From Bacteroidaceae bacterium (lineage in GTDB: Bacteria > Bacteroidota > Bacteroidia > Bacteroidales > Bacteroidaceae): DNA of 64,000 bases. Shown piece after piece: positions 26,649 to 35,975 of the stretch (within the stretch, counting starts at the first letter, position 1; every line of letters begins with the position of its first letter). The notes beneath the pieces are model-generated. The model worked only from the letters and a program-made list of their open reading frames with translations, searched no databases and was not told the origin of the DNA. The position numbers and the translations under genes were made by a program. The stretch is from assembly GCA_030843315.1 (NCBI GenBank), contig JAUUPT010000014.1, positions 10,626 through 74,625 of the forward strand. The letters are read 5' to 3'.

Positions 26649-29600
26649 ATGAAAGACAATCATGCTTTTCAAAGTTCGACGTTCATGCGGGCTTTATTAG
26701 TCTTGTTGTTCATGGCGGTTTCCGTTCAGTGGGGTTTTGCCCAGTTGAACTTGAATGTGTCCCGTGCTACACTGGGAACAGTCATCGAACAGATCAAATC
26801 TCAATCTAAGTATCAATTTTTTTGTGACGACAAGCTGGCTGCATTGTCAGTAGAGAACGTCAAAGTGAAGGATGCATCCATCGAAGACGCTTTGAATGCC
26901 ATCCTCAAAGGAAAAGACATCTCGTATAAGGTAGAGGATAACATCGTTTATCTTTCAGAGAAAACCGCTTCACAACAAGAGGGTAACCAGCAAGGCAAAG
27001 AGCGTACGATTACGGGTGTTGTGTCCGATGACATGGGACCGCTGATTGGCGTCAACGTGTTGGTGAAAGGTAGCAGCAATGGCTGTATCACCGATCTGGA
27101 CGGTAACTTCACACTGACAACGACCGAGGCAAACCCTGTCATTGTGTTCTCCTACATCGGCTATAAGTCGCAGGAAGTTGCAGTAAAAGGTTCGGCACCT
27201 ATCAACGTGATGATGGAGAACGATACGCAAATGATTGAAGAGGTGGTGGTAACTGCCCTCGGTATCAAGCGCTCGGAGAAAGCACTGTCTTACAATGTAC
27301 AGCAAGTCAACACGGATGCTATTACCTCAAACAAGGATGCCAACTTTGTAAACTCCCTGAGCGGTAAGGTAGCCGGTGTGAATATCAATGCTTCCTCATC
27401 CGGTGTGGGTGGTGTGTCAAAGGTTGTAATGCGCGGTACGAAGTCTATCATGCAATCTTCCAATGCCCTCTATGTAATTGATGGTGTGCCCATTTTCTCA
27501 GGACGTGGCACTGCCGGTGGCAAGGAATTCGACTCTCAGGGTTCTACAGAACCGATTGCCGATATCAACCCGGAAGATATTGAGTCTATGTCGGTACTGA
27601 CGGGTGCTGCCGCTGCCGCCTTGTATGGTTCGGAAGCTGCCAATGGTGCTATCATCATTACTACGAAGAAAGGTAAGGAAGGTAAAGTTAACCTCACGGT
27701 TACTAGCAATACGGAGTTTACCAATCCGTTTGTGATGCCAAGTTTCCAGAACCGTTACGGTACAGGTACCGGTGGCGCCATGAGTACTTCGGGAGCCATG
27801 AGCTGGGGAGCACGCTTGTCGGGTGCCAATAATTTTAATTACAGCCCGAGTGATGATTACTTCCAGACCGGCATCGTTGGTACGGAAAGTGTCTCTTTAT
27901 CAACCGGTACAGAGAAGAATCAGACTTACGCATCGGCTGCTGCTGTAAACTCTAAAGGTATTATTCCTAATAACAAGTATAACCGTTATAACTTTACAGT
28001 ACGTAACACTACTACTTTCCTGAACGATAAGATGACGTTGGATTTCGGCGCAAGCTATATCCTGCAGAACGACCAGAACATGACAAACCAGGGTACTTAC
28101 AATAACCCGCTGGTTGGCGCTTACTTATTCCCGCGCGGTAATGACTGGGATAATATCAGCATCTATGAGCGTTACGATGCTGCCCGTAAAATTTATACGC
28201 AATACTGGCCGGTGGGTGACGAAGGTATGGCCATGCAGAATCCTTATTGGATTAACTACCGCAATATGCGTCAGAATAAGAAAGACCGTTATATGCTGAA
28301 TGCCGGTTTAAGCTATAAGATTCTGGATTGGTTGACCGTTTCGGGACGCGTACGTTTGGACAACTCCAACAATGACTATACCGAGAAGTTCTACGCTTCT
28401 ACCAACACACAGTTGACTGAAAGTTCTTCCCGTGGTTTGTATGGCATCACCAAGACGCAAGACAAGCAGTTGTATGCAGACTTCCTGGTAAGCATCAATA
28501 AGTATTTCGGTGAAGACTGGTCATTCCATGCCAACCTTGGTGGTTCTATTTCAGATATACGTTCGGATGCAATGAAAACACGTGGTCCGATTGCTGACGG
28601 TGGCGATGCATTCTCCGGCGAACCGGTAGGCTTGACTAACTACTTTGCTATCCAGAATTTGAGTACCAGCAAGTCGCAGCGTATGCAGGAAGGATGGCGC
28701 GAACAGACTCAGTCTTTCTTCGGTTCGGCCGAACTTGGTTATAAGAATACTTACTTCTTGACGCTGACCGGACGTAATGACTGGCCTTCACAACTTGCCG
28801 GTCCTAACTCTAATAGCAAATCATTCTTCTATCCTTCAGTCGGTGGTTCTATCGTACTGTCTGAGTTGATGCCTAACATGAATAAGGATTATATTTCTTA
28901 TATGAAGGTTCGCGGTTCATGGGCTTCTGTAGGTAGTGCTTTCTCCAGATACCTGGCTAATCCGCGTTACGAGTGGAATACAAGTTCAGGCCAGTGGAGT
29001 AACCAGCTTCAATATCCGCTGTATAATTTGAAACCCGAACGTACCAACTCTTGGGAAATCGGTTTGAACATGCGTTTCTTCAAGCATTTCGAATTGGATG
29101 CGACGTATTATAGTGCTAAAACTATGAATCAGACATTCAATCCGCAACTGCCTGTCAGTGGTTGGTCGGCAATGTACATTCAGACCGGTGCAGTACGCAA
29201 CTCCGGTATAGAATTGTCACTGAACTACAAGAATACCTGGAAGGACTTTACCTGGGATACCGGTATCACTTTCTCTACCAATAAGAACAAGATCCTGACA
29301 TTGGCAAACAATGTAATTAACCCCATCACAGGCGAATTATTCTCTTTGAGCACGTTGAACATGGGTGGTCTGGGTGATGCCCGCTTCTTGCTGAAAGAAG
29401 GCGGTAGCATGGGTGATCTCTATTCATTGAGAGATATGAAGCGTGATGCCAACGGACAGATTTATGTAGATCAGAACGGAATGGTTGCTACGGAAGCTAT
29501 CACTAATCCGGATAAGTATATTAAGTTGGGCAGTGTGCTCCCTAAGGGTAACCTGGCTTGGCGCAATAACTTCGTTTGGAAGAACCTCACTGCAGGTTTC

Positions 29601-30035
29601 TTGATCTCGGCTCGTTTGGGTGGTGTGGTTTATTCACGTACACAAGCTATGTTGGACTACTACGGTGTGTCTGAGGCATCGGCCGATGCACGCGACCTCG
29701 GTTATGTAACAGTGAACAACAGTGATAGGATAAATCCTGAAACATGGTATGGCGTAATAGGTAGTGGTGTTTCTGTTCCTCAATACTATACTTATTCTGC
29801 TACTAACGTTCGTCTGCAAGAAGCTTCTCTTGGTTACACCATTCCAAGAAAATGGCTGAACGATGTTTGCGATATCAAGGTTTCATTGGTGGGCCGCAAC
29901 TTGTGGATGATCTACAGCAAGGCTCCTTTCGATCCTGAAAGTGTAGCTTCTACCGATAACTTCTATCAGGGAATCGACTATTTTATGATGCCGGCTTTGC
30001 GTAACATCGGCTTTAGCTTGAGCTTTAAATTTTAA
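26649..30035 (+). CDS. SusC/RagA-family TonB-linked outer-membrane transporter with STN domain
   Basis: This 1128-residue transporter has, in order, a signal peptide (MRALLVLLFMAVSVQWGFAQ region), an STN domain (about 30-100; ATLGTVIEQIKSQSKYQFF) and a carboxypeptidase-like beta-sandwich (about 115-190; GVVSDDMGPLIGVNVLVKG). A TonB-box-like EEVVVTALGIKRSE, the plug (VMRGTKSIMQSSNALYVIDGVPI) and the 22-strand barrel follow, ending in ALRNIGFSLSFKF. SusC proteins import oligosaccharides through the outer membrane in a complex with the SusD lid. The STN domain marks it as sensor for the FecR/ECF pair. The ATG at 26649 is preferred to a TTG two codons earlier. Confidence 0.95.
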   Translation: MKDNHAFQSSTFMRALLVLLFMAVSVQWGFAQLNLNVSRATLGTVIEQIKSQSKYQFFCDDKLAALSVENVKVKDASIEDALNAILKGKDISYKVEDNIVYLSEKTASQQEGNQQGKERTITGVVSDDMGPLIGVNVLVKGSSNGCITDLDGNFTLTTTEANPVIVFSYIGYKSQEVAVKGSAPINVMMENDTQMIEEVVVTALGIKRSEKALSYNVQQVNTDAITSNKDANFVNSLSGKVAGVNINASSSGVGGVSKVVMRGTKSIMQSSNALYVIDGVPIFSGRGTAGGKEFDSQGSTEPIADINPEDIESMSVLTGAAAAALYGSEAANGAIIITTKKGKEGKVNLTVTSNTEFTNPFVMPSFQNRYGTGTGGAMSTSGAMSWGARLSGANNFNYSPSDDYFQTGIVGTESVSLSTGTEKNQTYASAAAVNSKGIIPNNKYNRYNFTVRNTTTFLNDKMTLDFGASYILQNDQNMTNQGTYNNPLVGAYLFPRGNDWDNISIYERYDAARKIYTQYWPVGDEGMAMQNPYWINYRNMRQNKKDRYMLNAGLSYKILDWLTVSGRVRLDNSNNDYTEKFYASTNTQLTESSSRGLYGITKTQDKQLYADFLVSINKYFGEDWSFHANLGGSISDIRSDAMKTRGPIADGGDAFSGEPVGLTNYFAIQNLSTSKSQRMQEGWREQTQSFFGSAELGYKNTYFLTLTGRNDWPSQLAGPNSNSKSFFYPSVGGSIVLSELMPNMNKDYISYMKVRGSWASVGSAFSRYLANPRYEWNTSSGQWSNQLQYPLYNLKPERTNSWEIGLNMRFFKHFELDATYYSAKTMNQTFNPQLPVSGWSAMYIQTGAVRNSGIELSLNYKNTWKDFTWDTGITFSTNKNKILTLANNVINPITGELFSLSTLNMGGLGDARFLLKEGGSMGDLYSLRDMKRDANGQIYVDQNGMVATEAITNPDKYIKLGSVLPKGNLAWRNNFVWKNLTAGFLISARLGGVVYSRTQAMLDYYGVSEASADARDLGYVTVNNSDRINPETWYGVIGSGVSVPQYYTYSATNVRLQEASLGYTIPRKWLNDVCDIKVSLVGRNLWMIYSKAPFDPESVASTDNFYQGIDYFMMPALRNIGFSLSFKF

Positions 30036-30046
30036 TACCAAACGAT

Positions 30047-31636
30047 ATGAAAAAGAGTAATATAATTAATAAATTGATTGTTGGCTCGTTGGTTTTGGGC
30101 TTTATGTCCTGTACCGGCAATTATATGGATATAAACTCTAATCCTTATCAACCGGGTGATTTAACTCCCGATGATTATGGATTGGGTTCGGCGATGAGTA
30201 ACCTGGCAAGCACGGTTATTTCCTCGGATGTCAATACGACACAGTTTACTGATTGCTTGTTGGGAGGACCTTTGGGCGGATATTTTGCAGACTCAAATGC
30301 AGGTTGGTCCAATACAATCTCCAATTTTAATGCAACGAACGACTGGACACGCGTATTCCTGATGAGTGACCGCATTATTGCAACGCTGTATGGTAACCTG
30401 AGTACGGTGAAACAAGTATCGGAGAATACAAATAATCCGGTTCCTTATGCTATTGCACAAATCATAAAGGTTGCTGCTATGAGCCGTGTTACCGATGCAT
30501 ATGGTCCTATCCCTTATTCAAAGATAGGTCAGGATGGTAAGATTACTATTCCTTATGATACCCAGGAAGAGGTTTACAACAAGTTCTTTGAAGAATTGGA
30601 TGAATCCATCACTACTCTGACTGAGAATAGAAACGCTGCGCTGGTTGCTTCGGCAGACTTTGTGTACGGCGGTAATGTACAGAAATGGGTAAAGTTTGCT
30701 AACTCATTGAAGTTACGTCTGGCTATCCGTATCGCTAATGTAAGCCCGGCTAAGGCAAAAGAAATGGCAGAGAGTGCAGTGAACCATGAATTAGGTTTGA
30801 TTGAATCGAATGCTGATAATGCAGCCTGGAATTATTTCGGTACCATCAGTAATCCGTTGTTTGTAGCAGTACGCTACAATGAAGAAGCATCAGGCGGTGA
30901 TACGCATCCTGCTGCCGATATCATTTGCTATATGAATGGCTATAACGACAATCGTCGTGCCAGCTACTTCGAAGAATCCAAATGGCCGGGAGAAGCTTAT
31001 GTAGGTTTGCGTCGTGGCATCAATATGAGTAAGGTGAGAGAATCTTTCATCAACTATTCACGTATAAAGATCTCTTCTTCAGATCCTGTACTTTGGATGA
31101 ATGCAGCTGAGGTTGCTTTCTTGCGTGCTGAGGCTGTTGCTATCTATGGTTTCAATATGGGCGGAACTGCTGCTAATTTCTATGAAAGAGGTGTTCATCT
31201 CTCTTTCGAACAATGGGGGGCTACCGGTGCAGATACCTATCTGGCTGATGATAACAGTGTTCCTGCTCTCTATAAAGATCCTGCCGGTTTGAATACTTAT
31301 GAAAAGAACCTTTCTAACATTACCATCAAATGGAATGAATCGGCATCTAAGGAAGAGAAGCAAGAGCGTATTATTACTCAGAAGTGGATTGCCAACTGGC
31401 CGTTGGGTAACGAAGCTTGGGCCGACTATCGTCGTACAGGCTATCCTAAGCTGTTGCCTGCAACCGATGCCGGTAACCTTAGTGGTGGAATTGTAGACAG
31501 CCAGAAAGGTGCCCGTCGTATGCCTTATCCTTCTGAAGAATATACAAGTAACACTGAAAACGTGCAAAACGCAGTAAGCAACTATCTGGGTGGACCGGAT
31601 AATATGGCTACTGATGTATGGTGGGCACGCAAATAA
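30047..31636 (+). CDS. SusD/RagB-family outer-membrane lipoprotein
   Basis: This 529-residue lipoprotein has a lipobox LGFMSC (Cys22) and then NYMDINSNPYQPGD, typical of the SusD-like_2 branch. The TPR-type alpha-helical scaffold is recognisable in NPVPYAIAQIIKVAAMSRVTDAYGPIPYS and the late QKWIANWPLGNEAWADYRRTGYP segment. It forms the extracellular lid over the SusC barrel and captures the released glycan. It starts 11 bp after susC, as expected for the pair. Confidence 0.95.
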   Translation: MKKSNIINKLIVGSLVLGFMSCTGNYMDINSNPYQPGDLTPDDYGLGSAMSNLASTVISSDVNTTQFTDCLLGGPLGGYFADSNAGWSNTISNFNATNDWTRVFLMSDRIIATLYGNLSTVKQVSENTNNPVPYAIAQIIKVAAMSRVTDAYGPIPYSKIGQDGKITIPYDTQEEVYNKFFEELDESITTLTENRNAALVASADFVYGGNVQKWVKFANSLKLRLAIRIANVSPAKAKEMAESAVNHELGLIESNADNAAWNYFGTISNPLFVAVRYNEEASGGDTHPAADIICYMNGYNDNRRASYFEESKWPGEAYVGLRRGINMSKVRESFINYSRIKISSSDPVLWMNAAEVAFLRAEAVAIYGFNMGGTAANFYERGVHLSFEQWGATGADTYLADDNSVPALYKDPAGLNTYEKNLSNITIKWNESASKEEKQERIITQKWIANWPLGNEAWADYRRTGYPKLLPATDAGNLSGGIVDSQKGARRMPYPSEEYTSNTENVQNAVSNYLGGPDNMATDVWWARK

Positions 31637-31658
31637 TAACAATAAACGCTGAATAATT

Positions 31659-32672
31659 ATGAAATTATATAAGAAATCATTCAAAGGAATTGCACTGGCA
31701 GCATTTTCCGTATTGGCATTGTCTGCTTGCTCCGACTGGACGGATACAGAAAGTATCAATTTGGAAGAACCCGGAGTCAGCGAACAAGCTCCTGAACAAT
31801 ATGCCAAGTATCTGAAGAACTTGCAGGCATACAAAAACTCCGATCATAAGATAGTGTATGGTTGGTTCGATAATAGTGAGAAAGTTCCTTTTACTCGTGG
31901 GCAGCACATTTCAGATGCTCCCGACAGTTTGGACGTTATCATTATGATGACTCCCGATCTGGCAGAGTTTGAGATGGAAGATATGGCAACTGTACGTGAA
32001 AAAGGTACGAAGGTGTATTACTCCATCAGCTATGACAATATCCTGAAGGAACACACAGATAAAGTGAAAGAAGGAACAGAGACGGGGACATTCTCCGCTT
32101 ATCTGTCGGCTGAGCTGAATAAATTGATTGCACTCGAAGCTCCTTTCGATGGCCTTGTTGCTGAATATCGTGGCAGTAATCCCATCTATATGTCTGAAGC
32201 TGACAGAATAGAGGCAAAGGCAAATCAAGATGCTTTCTTTGGTGTGATATCCGGCTGGAAGAATGCTAACGCCAATAAACAACTGGTATTTAAGGGATAT
32301 CCCGCTAACTTGATAGGGCAGTCCGTATTGTCTTCTTGCGAGCATATTATCTTGGTTACAGATGATGTGACGGATGCTGCACAGTTGGGAATAGAGGCAC
32401 TTCAAGCCTTGATAGCAGCGGGAGTTCCGGCAGATCGCTTCGTTGTGACGGATTCTACGGTTTCTTTGGATGCTACGGATAAAACGACCGGATTTTACGG
32501 TACTGCGAGAGCTCTTTCAGAGGCAGCTTATTGGGTAACAGGGGCATCGACCGGTTTTGAAAGAGTTGGTCTGGCTATTGAGAATATGCAGAACGACTAT
32601 TACAATGCTACCAATAACTACCAATACGTGAGAGAAGCTATTAATATTATGAACCCTGCTCCTAAAAAATAA
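31659..32672 (+). CDS. GH18-like surface glycan-binding lipoprotein (catalytically inactive)
   Basis: This 337-residue lipoprotein (lipobox ALSAC, Cys24) has a GH18-type barrel from about residue 45. The catalytic DxxDxDxE segment is replaced by FDGLVAEYRG (D164-G-L-V-A-E-Y170), two residues shorter and without the aspartate series. It sits directly after SusD, the position of the surface glycan-binding protein. It corresponds in position to BT3985 in the B. thetaiotaomicron high-mannose locus (from memory). It probably holds the N-glycan core or chitobiose unit at the cell surface without cleaving it; this is inference. Confidence 0.8.
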   Translation: MKLYKKSFKGIALAAFSVLALSACSDWTDTESINLEEPGVSEQAPEQYAKYLKNLQAYKNSDHKIVYGWFDNSEKVPFTRGQHISDAPDSLDVIIMMTPDLAEFEMEDMATVREKGTKVYYSISYDNILKEHTDKVKEGTETGTFSAYLSAELNKLIALEAPFDGLVAEYRGSNPIYMSEADRIEAKANQDAFFGVISGWKNANANKQLVFKGYPANLIGQSVLSSCEHIILVTDDVTDAAQLGIEALQALIAAGVPADRFVVTDSTVSLDATDKTTGFYGTARALSEAAYWVTGASTGFERVGLAIENMQNDYYNATNNYQYVREAINIMNPAPKK

Positions 32673-32680
32673 AGAATATC

Positions 32681-33838
32681 ATGAAACTGAAAAACTTATA
32701 TTTAGTATCAATGGCATTATTGGCAGGTGTGTTTACTGCTTGTAATGATAATGACGTTGAGAATTTCGACAATAAACTGTACGTCAATGCATCAACCATG
32801 ACCAGCACAGTATTGTTGAAGAATACAGTCCCCTCTACGGAAGGTAAGTTCCGTATCTCAATGGCGCGCCCCGAAGCACAGGATGTGACAATGGCATTGA
32901 AAGCCGACCCTTCGTTGACGGCTGCCTATAATGCTGCTTATTATGATACGGCTGAGGCTTTGCCGGAGAACTACTACTCTGTGGAAACTCCGCAAACTAC
33001 CATTTTGGCAGGTGCTGTTGTCTCTGATGATGTAGTGGTTAGCTTCAAGAATCTGACTGATTTGGACCGCGAAAAGGTATATGTATTGCCTGTTACAATA
33101 AGCCAGGCAAGCATCGGTGTACTGAAGAGTGCCGGTACGATGTACTATGTATTGAAGGGTGCTGCATTGATTAATACTGTTCCTGACATCACTAAGAACG
33201 GGATTTATGTGACCTGGAAGAGGCCGGAGGTAGCCAATAACTTGAAACAGCTGACGGCTGAGGCGTTGATTCGTGTTAATAAGTTCGATAAGATGTTGAG
33301 CTCTATCATGGGTATCGAAGGTAAATTCTTGCTTCGTATCGGTGATGCAGGTATACCTCAGAATCAGTTGCAGGTTGCAACGGCTAACGGTAACCTGACT
33401 TCTTCCGACCTCGCTCTTCCCACCAACGAATGGGCTCATATTGCTGTGACATACGATGCGGACCAGGGAGGAAAAATTACAGTTTATATCAACGGTAAGA
33501 ATATGCTGGAAGGTGCCAAAGACAATGGTGCCATCAATTGGGCACAAACTATGACAGATGAAGGCAATGGTTTCTGGATAGGCCACTCGTACAATCGCGA
33601 ACGCTGGCTGGAAGGTAACATCTCCGAGTGCCGCATCTGGAACAGAGTCTTGACTCAGGAGGAGATTAACGTTAAGGATCACTTCTACCAGGTAGAACCG
33701 GATGCTGAAGGACTGGTTTCTTACTGGAAGTTCGATGAAGGAGCAGGTACTGCCATTCACGATTATACCGGAAACGGAAACGAAGCTACCGCAGTGGAAT
33801 CATTGACTTGGAATCAGGTTGAATTACCCGCTAAATAA
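32681..33838 (+). CDS. DUF1735 and LamG/concanavalin-like domain lipoprotein
   Basis: This 385-residue surface lipoprotein (lipobox GVFTAC, Cys21) carries an N-terminal DUF1735 domain (about 25-160). A C-terminal laminin-G/concanavalin-type jelly-roll follows from about 190, shown by EWAHIAVTYDADQGGKITVYINGK, ISECRIWNRVLTQEEI and GLVSYWKFDEGAGTAIHDYTGNGN. There are no glycosidase residues. The same pair of domains occurs in BT3986-type proteins beside the GH18 enzyme in other Bacteroides. It probably binds glycan or glycoprotein at the cell surface. It starts 8 bp after the preceding gene. Confidence 0.85.
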   Translation: MKLKNLYLVSMALLAGVFTACNDNDVENFDNKLYVNASTMTSTVLLKNTVPSTEGKFRISMARPEAQDVTMALKADPSLTAAYNAAYYDTAEALPENYYSVETPQTTILAGAVVSDDVVVSFKNLTDLDREKVYVLPVTISQASIGVLKSAGTMYYVLKGAALINTVPDITKNGIYVTWKRPEVANNLKQLTAEALIRVNKFDKMLSSIMGIEGKFLLRIGDAGIPQNQLQVATANGNLTSSDLALPTNEWAHIAVTYDADQGGKITVYINGKNMLEGAKDNGAINWAQTMTDEGNGFWIGHSYNRERWLEGNISECRIWNRVLTQEEINVKDHFYQVEPDAEGLVSYWKFDEGAGTAIHDYTGNGNEATAVESLTWNQVELPAK

Positions 33839-33876
33839 TTTAGTTATACCTTAATTCATATAAAACGATATTAATT

Positions 33877-35865
33877 ATGAAATATATAAACCATGTAAAA
33901 TCAGGCTTGCTGGCAATGGCTTTTGCATGTGCCGGAATGTGCTTCACCGGTTGTGAAGACGATGTTATCATCAAAACCGGTGACCTTGGCAAACTGGAAA
34001 CTGTAGACGGAATGTATGGCTACGTGAAGTCGGCTGCCGGTGCACGCCAACTTACTTCGATCTCTGTCTTTGGAAGCGAAGCGTCTACCGGACATCTCTA
34101 TTTTGAACTGAGCAAGGCAGCCGAACAAGATGTTACGGTGACCTTTAGTGTGGATGAAGCTGCTTTGAACGCTTACAATGCTGCTCATGGTACTGATTAT
34201 AAAATGTATCCTACCGATAAACTGAGCCTGGCGAATGGCGGGACGGCTACTATCAAAGCCGGAGAACAAAAGTCTGCTTCTGTAGAACTGAATATCAGTG
34301 CCGGGGGTACAATCGGTGAGACTTATGCCGTAGCTGTTTCCGCATCGGCTAATAATGGTGTGGAAGTTTCTACTAATAATCAGACTTACATTTATTTGGT
34401 GAAGCCGTTGGCTGCTATCCCGGAGAATATCAGTAAGGGCAATGTGCGTACAATGTGTTTCGTTGAGGTGAATGATGAAAGTATCTTGAACTGTGGTGAA
34501 TATACCATGAAGAACAGTGGCAAGCCTTTCTTTGACATTGTCAGCATCTTTGCTGCCAATGTTAATGTAGATAGCAAGACAGGCCGTGTTCATATCTTCT
34601 GCAACGATCAGGTTTCTTTCCTTTTGCAGAATGTCGATAAGTTCGTTCGTCCGTTGCAAGCTAAAGGTATCAAGGTAAACTTATCAATCTTGGGTAACCA
34701 TGATGAGGCTGGTATGGGTAACCTTTCTCCTGAGGCAGCTGCCGATTTTGCTAAGGAGTTGAAGGCTTATATGGATATTTATGGTTTGGACGGTGTGGAC
34801 TTTGATGACGAGTACTCATCATACAAGGATGATCCGAGTCCCGGCTTCCTGCCTCGTTCTCGCGAGAACTTTGCCCGTTTGATTTACGAATGTCGTCAGC
34901 AGATGCCTGATAAGTTATTGGGTGTTTATGAGTATAGTTCTAGATTCATAGACTCTCCTACAGGTACTGTAGAAGGTAAGACCGTTGGTGAATTAGTCGA
35001 TTACATTACTTATGGCTACTATCAGAATCAGGCTGATTACATGAAATATGGTAAAGGTCGTGAAGCTAATTTCGAAGGATTGCCTAAATCAAAATATTGT
35101 CCTACTCCTTTGAAGATAAATGATGAGTTAGGCGGTGGATGGGATTATTTCAGACCGGAGTATATTAAGGATATGAAAGAGTCCGGTTATGGCTTGCAGA
35201 TGTTATACAATCCTAAACCCCAGATGTATAATTATAGTTATTTCTTTACGGAAGTAAGCTCTATCTTGTTCGGTGATGAAGTGGAATGGAGTGGTTACTA
35301 CTATAACCGTACAAGCGCTGCCCCGATAAAAGGAAAGCCGCTGTCAGGATACGATGCCTTGTTAGGTGATTGGTCGGCTACTTCCAGCAATTCACTGTTC
35401 GTCTATATCGATGAAGAGAATAATCCACGCTGGTGGGATTGGAGTGGCTCACAGACATTCGATGTCCGCATTGAAGAGAAAGAAGCCGGCAAGAGCTATT
35501 ATGTATATGGTTGGGGTACTTATCCTGAAATTACAAACAAGTATCCTTTGGTGATGGAATACAATGGCGGTAATTTCTCTATCCCTGTTCCTCAAACCAT
35601 CCACAAAGCCGATGCTACTGATCCTATTACTTGGGAAATGTGTTGGGGTACTTATGGAAAGGTAAATGTATGGAACTTCTATACAGGTGAAGACTATACT
35701 ATTCCTATTACCGGTACTATTGATGCAAACGGCAATCTGAATCTTTATGGTATAGGCAGCAAATACGGTATCGACCCATGCCATGAGGAAGACGGCAAGT
35801 TAGTGCCACCTCACATGAATGTGAAATCCCACATCACAGAGAACTATACTTTGACAAAGAAGTAA
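33877..35865 (+). CDS. GH18 endo-beta-N-acetylglucosaminidase with DUF1735 and C-terminal extension
   Basis: This 662-residue surface lipoprotein has a lipobox CFTGC (Cys26), a DUF1735 domain (about 35-175), then a GH18 barrel (about 190-485). The active-site motif D305-G-V-D308-F-D310-D-E312-Y is intact; E312 is the expected acid/base. Such enzymes cut the chitobiose core (GlcNAc-beta-1,4-GlcNAc) of N-glycans, releasing the high-mannose glycan from protein (compare BT3987). A further beta-rich domain of ~175 residues (from GYDALLGDWSATSSNS, about 490) follows the barrel. Its fold is not certain; a glycan-binding or lipocalin-like module is possible. Confidence 0.9.
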   Translation: MKYINHVKSGLLAMAFACAGMCFTGCEDDVIIKTGDLGKLETVDGMYGYVKSAAGARQLTSISVFGSEASTGHLYFELSKAAEQDVTVTFSVDEAALNAYNAAHGTDYKMYPTDKLSLANGGTATIKAGEQKSASVELNISAGGTIGETYAVAVSASANNGVEVSTNNQTYIYLVKPLAAIPENISKGNVRTMCFVEVNDESILNCGEYTMKNSGKPFFDIVSIFAANVNVDSKTGRVHIFCNDQVSFLLQNVDKFVRPLQAKGIKVNLSILGNHDEAGMGNLSPEAAADFAKELKAYMDIYGLDGVDFDDEYSSYKDDPSPGFLPRSRENFARLIYECRQQMPDKLLGVYEYSSRFIDSPTGTVEGKTVGELVDYITYGYYQNQADYMKYGKGREANFEGLPKSKYCPTPLKINDELGGGWDYFRPEYIKDMKESGYGLQMLYNPKPQMYNYSYFFTEVSSILFGDEVEWSGYYYNRTSAAPIKGKPLSGYDALLGDWSATSSNSLFVYIDEENNPRWWDWSGSQTFDVRIEEKEAGKSYYVYGWGTYPEITNKYPLVMEYNGGNFSIPVPQTIHKADATDPITWEMCWGTYGKVNVWNFYTGEDYTIPITGTIDANGNLNLYGIGSKYGIDPCHEEDGKLVPPHMNVKSHITENYTLTKK

Positions 35866-35888
35866 AATTCTAACTTTTGTCGGAACGG

Positions 35889-35914
35889 GCCTCGTCCGTG
35901 CAACAGGACGAGGC
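35889..35914 (+). other. Intercistronic hairpin between GH18 and GH97 genes
   Basis: GCCTCGTCC (35889-35897) and GGACGAGGC (35906-35914) form a 9-bp GC-rich stem with an 8-nt loop in the 110-bp gap. No T-run follows, so it is more likely an mRNA stabilising, processing or attenuating structure than a full terminator. Confidence 0.6.
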
Positions 35915-35975
35915 TCGCGATGACATTGGGATATCATTACCCTGAATTTGGTATGTCCCAAATACAATCGAAATC

